Positions 28,195 through 37,365 of a stretch of DNA of 64,000 nt are shown here, piece by piece. Under the pieces are notes generated by a model. It ran no database searches. It saw only the letters and a list, made by a program, of their open reading frames with translations, and was not told the origin of the DNA. Source of the stretch: Limnohabitans sp. MMS-10A-178 (lineage in GTDB: Bacteria; Pseudomonadota; Gammaproteobacteria; Burkholderiales; Burkholderiaceae_C). Each line of letters starts with the position of its first letter. Position 1 is the stretch's first letter. The stretch spans positions 186,001 to 250,000 of the forward strand of contig NZ_NERY01000001.1 of NCBI RefSeq assembly GCF_003063375.1, given 5' to 3'. Both the position numbers and the translations under genes were made by a program.

Positions 28195-28806
28195 TCAGGC
28201 AGCTGCGAGCCAATAACCTGCATTGAATGGGCTGCTCATGCGCAGCGCCAATGGCGATACATCGACCAATTTGTCGGTTGGCATTTTCTCGCCCTCTTCA
28301 GTGACCATCTCTACGCCGTCTGCATCCAACTCTGGGGTGACATCAGCCAGCTTTTCAGAGCCCGCTGTTGCAGCACGCGCCACTGAGAAAGAATAAAAGC
28401 AGCGGAAGGGCACTTTGCGATCGCCCCAATAGTCGGCGGTGTCGCGGAAAATGTCGAGCAACTGTTCGCGAGCTTCTTTATCAAACTTGGAGTTGGCAGG
28501 AATATGCTCCAACACCACAACAAAGCCAGGCTGCGGGCCAGACTTGTGAAGGGGGTCGGTCATGCTGTCGTAGAGCGCGTCAAAGTTTTTACCGAAGTGC
28601 GAAGGCAGCGTGAACTGGGCTGCGATCAAATCGAGCACGTCTTGTTTGCTTTGCGCCTTCGACAAATTGGCGTACAAAAAGTGTTGACCCAAACCGCCTG
28701 CCGCTTCCTGCAAATCGCTCACGCGAAAAGCACGAATTGACTGGACGATGTTTGCACGTACACCCTTTAAAGGTGTTTCTTGGTCCTGCCGAATTGGCTT
28801 GTCCAT
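28195..28806 (-). CDS. Barstar family ribonuclease inhibitor
   Basis: 203-aa protein whose middle part (about 40-95) carries the barstar pattern: FTLPSHFGKNFDALYDSMTD matches the barnase-binding helix region of barstar. Barstars bind and block barnase/RNase Sa-type guanyl ribonucleases in the cytoplasm. Unlike the classic 90-residue inhibitor it has an extra 80-90 residues after about 120, rich in acidic residues. It lies downstream of the RNase gene on the same strand with a 120-base gap. The ATG at 28806 was chosen over a GTG four codons earlier. No signal peptide, as expected for an inhibitor that protects the producer. Confidence 0.88.
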   Translation of the reverse strand: MDKPIRQDQETPLKGVRANIVQSIRAFRVSDLQEAAGGLGQHFLYANLSKAQSKQDVLDLIAAQFTLPSHFGKNFDALYDSMTDPLHKSGPQPGFVVVLEHIPANSKFDKEAREQLLDIFRDTADYWGDRKVPFRCFYSFSVARAATAGSEKLADVTPELDADGVEMVTEEGEKMPTDKLVDVSPLALRMSSPFNAGYWLAAA

Positions 28807-28926
28807 CGCCGTTCTCACTCTCTAATTTTTAAAACCAGCCTTTTGGGCTTTTGTTTGACACATTGCGAATGCTCTTTTAAGAACACTCTTCACTTCGTTC
28901 ATGACCTACTGTGGCTTGACGCTTTT

Positions 28927-29331
28927 TTAAGGCGTATTCACAATTTCCCGAAAACTTGCGTAATGGTCTTGCGTGTAAAAACACTTTTTGGGCAAGCGGG
29001 GCTCATCCCCTCCACACACAATTCTTCGAGCGCCACGGGTTTTTTCACCTGGGGTTCTGACGGTGTATTCGCGATAAAAACCGCGGCTCGCTGGAGGCAA
29101 AAGCCGTTCACGATTGCCAAAAACAACCCCATCTTTTTCGTAACGAAACGGCCCACCCTGGCGGATGAGCAGATAGGTTTCTTGGCCCTCTTTGGGCAAG
29201 TCCTGTAAAGCGATGGGTGCTGTAACAACTGCTTCGGAAACTGATTTTGCCTGCACCAAATTAGTGCAAGACGCAAAAAAGAGCCCTAAACAGACGGCAA
29301 TCCCAGCAAAACCAAGCGTTTTTGAGCGCAT
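28927..29331 (-). CDS. Secreted guanyl-specific ribonuclease (RNase Sa/T1/N1 family)
   Basis: 134-aa exported RNase. N-terminal signal region about 1-28; Cys22 in FFASC could make it a lipoprotein, though the lipobox is poor. The mature part matches Streptomyces RNase Sa closely in motif order: GPFRYEKDGVVFGNRE, YREYTV with the general base Glu89, TRGARRIVCG with Arg103, and QDHYASF with the catalytic His123. All catalytic residues are kept. Cys106 and Cys117 may pair, unlike the terminal disulfide of RNase Sa. The downstream barstar gene is its likely inhibitor. Function: RNA cleavage after G in the periplasm or outside the cell. Confidence 0.9.
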   Translation of the reverse strand: MRSKTLGFAGIAVCLGLFFASCTNLVQAKSVSEAVVTAPIALQDLPKEGQETYLLIRQGGPFRYEKDGVVFGNRERLLPPASRGFYREYTVRTPGEKTRGARRIVCGGDEPRLPKKCFYTQDHYASFREIVNTP

Positions 29332-29428
29332 GTCATTCCTGTGAAATTAAGCCGCACACCCACTGACAACCTTCAAAATCCACGGGTAAACCCCGAAATT
29401 CGAAGGCGCTAGTGTGCCGCAATGTGCT

Positions 29429-29460
29429 AAAAAAAGCAAGTACTTTCCCCAAGGCTGGGG
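29429..29460 (-). terminator. Probable terminator of maeB
   Basis: On the minus strand a 5-bp stem CCCCA/TGGGG (29460-29447) is followed ten bases later by a run of seven T (29435-29429). The spacing between stem and T-run is longer than ideal, so the call is tentative. It lies directly after the maeB stop. Confidence 0.5.
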
Positions 29461-29475
29461 ATTTTCTCGCAGAAA

Positions 29476-31776
29476 TTATCGAACAGCGTTGGCGTCGGCG
29501 ACGGTCAGCGCCGTCATGTTCACAATTCGACGCACCGTGGCACTGGGCGTGAGGATGTGAACTGGTTTGGCAGCTCCCAGCAAAACGGGGCCAATGGCAA
29601 TGTTGCCACCTGCTGCCGTTTTGAGCAGGTTGTAAGAAATATTGGCCGCATCGATATTGGGCAAGACCAATAAATTGGCGTCGCCTTGCAATGTGCCATT
29701 TGGCATTTGTAAGGCGCGGGCATGGCCATCTAGGGCAATGTCGCCATGCATTTCACCATCGACCTCTAGCCACGGTGCATCTTTCTGCAGCAAGGCCAAA
29801 GTGTTACGCATTTTCACGGCACTCGGTTCATTGGATGTACCAAAGTTGGAGTGCGACAACAAAGCCACCTTGGGTCGAATGCCAAAGCGCTGCATTTCAT
29901 GGGCAGCCATGACCGTGATTTCCGCCAATTGCTCTGCACTGGGGTCGTAATTGACATGCGTATCGACCAAGAAAACTTGGCGGTTGGGCAACATCAAACC
30001 GTTCATGCATGCGAAAGTGTTCACGCCAGCGCGCTTGCCGATCACTTGTTCTATGTAGGGCAGATGCGTAGCGTTGGTGCCCCAAGTGCCGCAGATCAGG
30101 CCATCTACATCGTCTTTGTGCAGAAGCATGGCGCCAATCAATGACAAGCGGCGGCGCATTTCAATTTTGGCAACCTGCACCGTAATGCCCTTGCGCTCCG
30201 TCATGCGATGGTAGGTTTGCCAGAAGTCACGATAGCGGTGATCGTCCTCGACATTGACCACTTCGTAATCCAAGCCTTCTTTCAATCGCAAGCCGAATTT
30301 GACAATGCGCTCGGCAATCACGGCCGGACGGCCGATGAGAGTGGGGCGCGCCAAGCCTTCGTCGGCCACAATTTGTGCTGCGCGCAAGACCCGCTCTTCT
30401 TCACCTTCGCTGTAGGCCACACGCTTTTTCAAGCCGCGCTTGGCGGCGGTGTAAATGGGCTTCATGGTGGTGCCAGAGGCATACACAAAGCTTTGCAAAC
30501 GCTCACGGTAGGCTTCCATGTCGGTGATTGGCCTTGAAGCCACACCACTGTCGGCGGCAGCCTGCGCCACTGCGGGCGCAATTTTGATCATCAAGCGTGG
30601 GTCGAAGGGCTTGGGAATGAGGTAGTCCGGCCCAAACACCAGTGGCTGCCCGGCATAAGCCGCTGCCACCACTTCGCTTTGCTCGGCTTGCGCCAAGTCG
30701 GCAATGGCATACACCGCTGCAATTTCCATCTCTTGCGTGATGGTGGTTGCACCGCAGTCCAAAGCGCCCCTGAAAATGTAGGGGAAGCACAAAACGTTGT
30801 TGACCTGATTTGGGAAGTCAGTACGGCCCGTGGCCATGATGGCGTCATCGCGTACCGCTTTGACATCGTCGGGCAAGATTTCGGGGTTGGGGTTGGCCAA
30901 TGCAAAGATCAAGGGCTTGGCCGCCATTCTTTTCACCATGTCTTGTTTCAAGACACCACCCGCAGACAAACCCAAGAATACGTCGGCACCGTCAATGGCT
31001 TCGGCCAATGTGCGCTGGTCTGTTTTTTGGGAAAACTGAATCTTGTCTTCGTCCATCAATTCTGTGCGGCCTTCGTAAACCAAGCCCGCCAAGTCGGTAA
31101 CCCAAATGTTTTCCCGGCGAATGCCAAGTTTGAGCAACAAGCCCAAGCAAGCCAATGCTGCCGCTCCCGCGCCTGAAGTGACCAACTTAACTTGGCTTGG
31201 GTCTTTGCCCACCACTTTGAGGCCATTCAAAATTGCCGCACCCACTGTGATCGCAGTGCCGTGCTGATCGTCGTGGAAAACGGGAATCTTCATGCGCTCG
31301 CGCAATTTGCGCTCGACATAAAAACAATCGGGGGCTTTGATGTCTTCTAGGTTGATACCACCAAAAGTGGGCTCGAGTGCTGCAATGATTTCAACCAGTT
31401 TTTCGGGGTCCTTCTCATTGATCTCAATGTCAAACACATCGATGCCAGAGAATTTTTTAAACAAGACGGCTTTGCCCTCCATGACGGGCTTGCTAGCCAA
31501 AGGGCCAATGTCGCCCAAGCCTAAAACTGCCGTGCCGTTGGTGACAACGCCCACCAAATTGCCGCGACTGGTGTATTTGAATGCGGCCGCGGGGTCTTTG
31601 ACAATTTCTTCGCAAGGTGCGGCCACGCCAGGCGTATAAGCCAAGGCCAAGTCGTGCTGATTCACCAACTGCTTGGTGGCACTGACTGCAATTTTTCCAG
31701 GTGTGGGGAACTCGTGGTACTCAAGCGCCGCTCGGCGCAATTGAGCGCGGCGCTCTTCAGCATTGACTTTCGCCAT
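29476..31776 (-). CDS. maeB: NADP-dependent malic enzyme (MaeB type)
   Basis: 766-aa two-domain protein: N-terminal malic enzyme (about 1-430; [20 protein letters not shown], and the Rossmann [13 protein letters not shown]) decarboxylating malate to pyruvate with NADPH formation. The C-terminal half is a phosphotransacetylase-like domain (about 440-766) that in MaeB regulates the enzyme by acetyl-CoA rather than catalysing. Normal family length. AAAGGAG lies just before the ATG at 31776. The 177 bases upstream of it (31777-31953) hold only a short GCGGC/GCCGC hairpin near 31864-31886. Confidence 0.95.
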   Translation of the reverse strand: MAKVNAEERRAQLRRAALEYHEFPTPGKIAVSATKQLVNQHDLALAYTPGVAAPCEEIVKDPAAAFKYTSRGNLVGVVTNGTAVLGLGDIGPLASKPVMEGKAVLFKKFSGIDVFDIEINEKDPEKLVEIIAALEPTFGGINLEDIKAPDCFYVERKLRERMKIPVFHDDQHGTAITVGAAILNGLKVVGKDPSQVKLVTSGAGAAALACLGLLLKLGIRRENIWVTDLAGLVYEGRTELMDEDKIQFSQKTDQRTLAEAIDGADVFLGLSAGGVLKQDMVKRMAAKPLIFALANPNPEILPDDVKAVRDDAIMATGRTDFPNQVNNVLCFPYIFRGALDCGATTITQEMEIAAVYAIADLAQAEQSEVVAAAYAGQPLVFGPDYLIPKPFDPRLMIKIAPAVAQAAADSGVASRPITDMEAYRERLQSFVYASGTTMKPIYTAAKRGLKKRVAYSEGEEERVLRAAQIVADEGLARPTLIGRPAVIAERIVKFGLRLKEGLDYEVVNVEDDHRYRDFWQTYHRMTERKGITVQVAKIEMRRRLSLIGAMLLHKDDVDGLICGTWGTNATHLPYIEQVIGKRAGVNTFACMNGLMLPNRQVFLVDTHVNYDPSAEQLAEITVMAAHEMQRFGIRPKVALLSHSNFGTSNEPSAVKMRNTLALLQKDAPWLEVDGEMHGDIALDGHARALQMPNGTLQGDANLLVLPNIDAANISYNLLKTAAGGNIAIGPVLLGAAKPVHILTPSATVRRIVNMTALTVADANAVR

Positions 31777-31953
31777 GTGTTGTCTCCTTTAGGGCACGAA
31801 CCGCCCGCTCAACGAGTGAGGGGCTTAAGCTCTGCATCATCCCATTTTAGACGCCAGTTCATTGGCGGCCTTTGTGGAAAGCCGCATACAAAGTAGGCAG
31901 ACTTTTGACTTCAAAGCAAAAGTGAAACGCAGATGCTGCTGAGCTTGGCCTGC

Positions 31954-33354
31954 TTAACCGCGCATCAAAGCCTCAATTTCATCGGCTTTTACCGGCACGC
32001 CGCGGGTCATCAATTCGCAGCCATTGGCCGTCACAACCGCATCGTCTTCAATGCGAATGCCGATGTTGTGAAAGCGCTCTGGCACACCCGGTGCGGGTCG
32101 AACATAAATACCCGGCTCGATGGTCAGTACCATGCCGGGCCGCAAGACCCGACTGGGTCGGTCTTTAATAAGTTCGCCGCTCAAGGGGTCTTTGCGTTCA
32201 CTGAATGTGCCCACTTCTGAGGGCTCGACATAGCTACCGCAGTCGTGCACATCCATGCCAAGCCAATGGCCTGTGCGGTGCATGTAAAACTGAAAATAAT
32301 TTCGATTGGCGATCACATCTTGCACATGGCCCACTTTGTTGGCATCCAACAGGCCAACATCTAACATGCCTTGAGCCAAGACCTTCACGGTGGCTTCGTG
32401 GGGATCGACAAAACGCGCGCCCTCGCGCGTGGCCGCCACTGCCGCATCTTGAGAGGCCAGCACCAAGTCGTAGAGCTCGCGCTGTGCGGCGCTGAATTTG
32501 CCATTGGCAGGAAAGGTTCGCGTGATGTCGCTGGCATAGCCGTCGAGCTCGCAGCCTGCATCAATCAGAACCAAATCACCACTCAAAATAGGCCCCGCAT
32601 CGGCGCGGTAGTGGAGCACACACGCATTGGCACCACCCGCTACGATGGAGCCATAGGCGGGGTATTGCGAGCCGTGTTGGCGAAACTCGTGCAACAGTTC
32701 GGCGTCTAAATGGTATTCACGGACCTCTTGTCCGGCACGCAGCATGGCGGCAGAGCGCTTCATGGCGCGAATGTGTGCGCCAGCACTGATTTGCGAAGCG
32801 CGTCGCATGATGTTCAATTCGTGTTCGTCTTTGACCAAGCGCATTTCGTCCAACAGGTCGCACACATCGCGCTGTTGGGTAGGGCACAAAGCGCCATACC
32901 TGACCCGAGCACGCACGGCATTCAGGCCGGCTTCAATGCGGGCTGACAAATCGGAGTGGGTTGCAAACGGATACCAAACGGCCGCTTTGTTTTCTAGCAG
33001 GGCGGGTAATTTGGCATCCAACACAGCGCTTGGCCAAGCTTCATGGACAGCCAACTGCTTGATTGCGGCATCTGGCCCCAAGCGCACACCATCCCAAATT
33101 TCACGCTCCATGTCTTTGGGCTGACAAAACAAAGTTGACCGGCCATCGGCGCTTAAAACCAAACAAGCATTGGGCTCTGTGAAACCCGTTAAGTAATAAA
33201 AGTAACTGTCATGCCGGAACAAAAAGTCGCTGTCGCGGTTGCGTTGGCGCTCGGGCGCAGTGGGGATGATGGCAATGCTGTTGGGCGATTGCGCGGCCAT
33301 GAGGGCTGCCAATTTGGCACGGCGTGCTGCGTACAAGTTGGGGTCAAATGTCAT
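31954..33354 (-). CDS. pepP: Xaa-Pro aminopeptidase P
   Basis: 466-aa dimanganese peptidase releasing N-terminal residues next to proline. N-terminal AMP_N domain (RNRDSDFLFRHDSYFYYLTGF) then the pita-bread catalytic domain with metal ligands in DAGCELDGYASDITRTFP, HWLGMDVHDCG, LTIEPGIY and GIRIEDD. It follows murU by 14 bases on the minus strand, suggesting a murU-pepP operon. Confidence 0.95.
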   Translation of the reverse strand: MTFDPNLYAARRAKLAALMAAQSPNSIAIIPTAPERQRNRDSDFLFRHDSYFYYLTGFTEPNACLVLSADGRSTLFCQPKDMEREIWDGVRLGPDAAIKQLAVHEAWPSAVLDAKLPALLENKAAVWYPFATHSDLSARIEAGLNAVRARVRYGALCPTQQRDVCDLLDEMRLVKDEHELNIMRRASQISAGAHIRAMKRSAAMLRAGQEVREYHLDAELLHEFRQHGSQYPAYGSIVAGGANACVLHYRADAGPILSGDLVLIDAGCELDGYASDITRTFPANGKFSAAQRELYDLVLASQDAAVAATREGARFVDPHEATVKVLAQGMLDVGLLDANKVGHVQDVIANRNYFQFYMHRTGHWLGMDVHDCGSYVEPSEVGTFSERKDPLSGELIKDRPSRVLRPGMVLTIEPGIYVRPAPGVPERFHNIGIRIEDDAVVTANGCELMTRGVPVKADEIEALMRG

Positions 33355-33368
33355 CTTGAGGTCGTTTT

Positions 33369-34196
33369 CTAGAGGGTGGGTTTTGAATGCGCCGAGTTGG
33401 TTTGATTGAGTTCATGCAGGCGCTCTGGTGTGCCAACATCGGTCCAGGCTCCGGTATATAGGCTAGCACTTACTTGCCCGCGATCCATTGCGGATCTTAG
33501 CAAGGGCGCCAAAGGCGCTGCTTTTCCTTGAGGATTGCCCAAGGGCATGCCTGTGATGGCCGGGTCGAAAAATTCTTTTTTGTACAAGGCGAATGTGCTG
33601 AAAGTGAAGAGGCTAGCAGGCTTTGGCAGATTCAGTGCCAAGCCCTCTTCAGACAAGCCAAAATCGCCTGCTGGATTGTGCGGGGGATTGGGAACCAACC
33701 AAATGTGGGCCAATTGAGGGCTGTTCTGAAATGTTGTTTTGTGTTCAACCGAGAATTTGAAATCGGGAGCAAAAATATCGCCTGCCAACACCCAAAATAC
33801 TGGGGCCAAGGAGGGCAAGGCCCGCACAATACCGCCAGCTGTTTCTAAGGCATAGCCAAAATCTTTGCCCTCATGGGAATACTTTAAACGCACACGGCCA
33901 ACCTCTGGCAGGTCTGGGTTGAGTCCAAAGTGCGATTCAATTTGCGGGCCCAGCCAAGCCGTGTTGATCAGCATGTCATGCTGCCCCGCCGCCGCCAGCG
34001 CTTCCATGTGCCACTGCATGAGGGGTTTGCCGTGTACCAACAGCATGGGTTTGGGCGTATGGTCTGTGAGTGGTCTCATGCGCTCGCCTCGACCTGCTGC
34101 TAAAACCATGGCGGTTGCCAAGGTCTCGGCAGACGTGCCGCGCCAATCATTTGCAGCCGATGGCTCTAAATTGGAATCCAAGGTATTCAAACGCAT
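33369..34196 (-). CDS. murU: N-acetylmuramate alpha-1-phosphate uridylyltransferase
   Basis: Nucleotidyltransferase making UDP-MurNAc from MurNAc-1-P, the step after AmgK in the peptidoglycan salvage route that bypasses MurA. The signature MVLAAGRGERMRPLTDHTPK and the metal-binding VLAGDIFAPDF are clear. The ORF is open for another 1.6 kb upstream, antisense to tkt, which is a shadow. I chose ATG 34196 (275 aa); ATG 34109 (246 aa) would give the usual family N-terminus. The partner amgK is at 22.3-23.5 kb, not adjacent as in Pseudomonas. Confidence 0.88.
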   Translation of the reverse strand: MRLNTLDSNLEPSAANDWRGTSAETLATAMVLAAGRGERMRPLTDHTPKPMLLVHGKPLMQWHMEALAAAGQHDMLINTAWLGPQIESHFGLNPDLPEVGRVRLKYSHEGKDFGYALETAGGIVRALPSLAPVFWVLAGDIFAPDFKFSVEHKTTFQNSPQLAHIWLVPNPPHNPAGDFGLSEEGLALNLPKPASLFTFSTFALYKKEFFDPAITGMPLGNPQGKAAPLAPLLRSAMDRGQVSASLYTGAWTDVGTPERLHELNQTNSAHSKPTL

Positions 34197-34295
34197 CCCG
34201 CTATGTTGCCACGGTGTCGGGCTTGCGGGCACTCTTGGACAGTAAAATATCGGGCTAACTTGTGAAATTGACACGACTATCTTTTTGGAGCCCCC

Positions 34296-36338
34296 ATGGC
34301 AATCACCCAACCCGCAGCTCATCAAATGGCCAACGCAATTCGTGCCCTGGCCATGGACGCTGTTCAACAAGCCAATTCGGGTCACCCAGGTGCGCCCATG
34401 GGCATGGCCGATATGGCGGTAGCTTTGTGGGGCGAGCATTTGCAACACAACCCCAAAAATCCTCATTGGGCCAACCGAGACCGCTTCGTTTTGTCCAACG
34501 GTCATGGCTCCATGCTGATTTATGCCTTGCTGCACCTCACTGGCTACCCTTTGCCCATGACGGAGTTGAAAAACTTCCGCCAGCTGCACAGCAAAACCGC
34601 CGGTCACCCCGAAGTTGGCATCACCCCTGGCGTTGAAACCACCACAGGTCCTTTGGGACAAGGCATTACCAATGCCGTAGGCATGGCCTTGGCCGAAAAA
34701 TTGTTGGCCACCGAATTCAATCAGCCTGGTCACCCCATCGTCGACCATCACACCTATGTGTTCATGGGCGATGGTTGCTTGATGGAAGGCATCAGCCACG
34801 AGGCTTGCGCATTGGCGGGTGCATGGAAGCTCAACAAGCTGATCGCCATGTACGACGACAACGGCATCTCCATTGACGGCCAAGTGGCCCCTTGGTTCAT
34901 TGACAACACCCCTCAGCGATTTGCCGCTTATGGCTGGAATGTGATTGATGCCGTAGACGGGCATGATGCAGCGGCTGTGAGCAAAGCCATTGCCGACGCC
35001 AAAAACAGCGCTGACAAGCCCACTCTGATTGTTTGCAAAACATCTATTGGCAAAGGCAGCCCCAACCGCGCCAATACGTCTAAAGCTCACGGCGAACCAT
35101 TGGGGGCAGAAGAAATCAAACTCACACGCGAAGCATTGGGTTGGACCACCGAGCCCTTCGTCATTCCCAAAGACGTTTATGCCCACTGGGATGCCAAGCA
35201 AAGTGGTGCAGCTCGCGAAGCCGAGTGGAACAAAGCGTTTGCCGCCTACAAAGCAGCCCACCCCGCATTGGCCAAAGAGTTTGTACGTCGCATGAAAGGC
35301 GACTTGCCCAAGAACTTTGCACAAACAGCTGTCGACGCTGTCATTGCAGCGCACACCAAAGCCGAAACGGTGGCCAGTCGCAAAGCCAGCCAATTGGCTT
35401 TGGAAGCTTTCACAGCTGCCTTGCCTGAAATGTTGGGCGGCTCTGCTGACCTCACGGGTTCCAACCTCACCAACACTTCTTCCACGCCTGCACTGCGAAT
35501 GAACTTGGCAGGCGATGTGGTGAAGAACGACAAAGGCCAAATTGGCCGTCACATCAATTACGGTGTGCGCGAATTTGGCATGGCCGCCATCATGAATGGC
35601 GTTACTTTGCACGGTGGCTTCATCCCTTACGGCGGCACCTTCCTCACATTCAGCGATTACTCGCGCAATGCCATCCGCATGGCCGCGCTCATGAAGCAGC
35701 GCGTCATTCATGTGTTCACGCACGACTCCATTGGTTTGGGCGAAGACGGCCCCACACACCAGTCTATTGAGCACGCGGCCAGCTTGCGTTTGATTCCTGG
35801 CCTTGATGTGTGGCGTCCTGCCGATACCGCAGAGACCACTGTGGCATGGGCCGTGGCTTTGGAAAACAAAGACCGCCCCACAGCTTTGTTGTTGTCACGT
35901 CAAAACTTGCCTTACGCACCCAAATCTGATTTGGGCGAAATCAGCCGCGGCGCTTATGTGTTGGCTGAAGCCTCACGCTTGGGCATTAAAAAGACCAAGG
36001 CCGTCATCATTGCCACAGGCTCTGAAGTTCAATTGGCGCTGAAAGCCCAAGAGTTGTTGGCCGCTAAAAACATTGGTGTGCGCGTAGTGTCAATGCCCAG
36101 CACCACCACCTTCGATCGTCAAACCAGCAGCTACAAATCTGAAGTCTTGCCGGCAGGCTTGCCTCGCGTGGCGGTAGAGATGGGCAGCACCGATGGCTGG
36201 TGGAAATATGGTGTGGCCGCAGTGGTGGGTATCGACACCTATGGCGAATCAGCGCCAGCACCTGTGCTCTTTAAACACTTTGGCTTCACGGCAGAAAACG
36301 TGGCCGAGACCGTGCAAGCGGCACTGCAGAAGAAATAA
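34296..36338 (+). CDS. tkt: Transketolase
   Basis: 680-aa thiamine-diphosphate enzyme of the pentose phosphate and, where present, Calvin cycles. N-terminal TPP domain with [17 protein letters not shown], the metal-binding [13 protein letters not shown], the pyrimidine domain with [13 protein letters not shown], and the C-terminal domain with [17 protein letters not shown] lies six bases before ATG 34296. It is divergent from murU (99 bases) and is followed by gapA with a 28-base gap; the pair supplies glyceraldehyde 3-phosphate metabolism. Confidence 0.96.
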   Translation: MAITQPAAHQMANAIRALAMDAVQQANSGHPGAPMGMADMAVALWGEHLQHNPKNPHWANRDRFVLSNGHGSMLIYALLHLTGYPLPMTELKNFRQLHSKTAGHPEVGITPGVETTTGPLGQGITNAVGMALAEKLLATEFNQPGHPIVDHHTYVFMGDGCLMEGISHEACALAGAWKLNKLIAMYDDNGISIDGQVAPWFIDNTPQRFAAYGWNVIDAVDGHDAAAVSKAIADAKNSADKPTLIVCKTSIGKGSPNRANTSKAHGEPLGAEEIKLTREALGWTTEPFVIPKDVYAHWDAKQSGAAREAEWNKAFAAYKAAHPALAKEFVRRMKGDLPKNFAQTAVDAVIAAHTKAETVASRKASQLALEAFTAALPEMLGGSADLTGSNLTNTSSTPALRMNLAGDVVKNDKGQIGRHINYGVREFGMAAIMNGVTLHGGFIPYGGTFLTFSDYSRNAIRMAALMKQRVIHVFTHDSIGLGEDGPTHQSIEHAASLRLIPGLDVWRPADTAETTVAWAVALENKDRPTALLLSRQNLPYAPKSDLGEISRGAYVLAEASRLGIKKTKAVIIATGSEVQLALKAQELLAAKNIGVRVVSMPSTTTFDRQTSSYKSEVLPAGLPRVAVEMGSTDGWWKYGVAAVVGIDTYGESAPAPVLFKHFGFTAENVAETVQAALQKK

Positions 36339-36363
36339 ATTCAAATAACTTTAAAGGAAATAG

Positions 36364-37365
<1,002 letters not shown>

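Noticed and set aside
29332..29475. Considered a small RNA or promoter in the gap between maeB and the RNase gene
   Set aside because: Only the terminator-like hairpin for maeB is supported; no promoter pair or conserved structure could be shown by eye.
34197..34295. TTGACA at about 34268 as a tkt -35 box
   Set aside because: It lies too close to the tkt ATG to leave room for a -10 element and start site; no convincing pair found.
34197..35774. An open frame of over 500 codons antisense to tkt that joins murU into an 801-codon ORF
   Set aside because: It mirrors the tkt coding strand, its residue content is His/Gly/Val-rich shadow-like sequence, and no MurU has such an N-terminal extension. 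The MurU signature starts near 34109.
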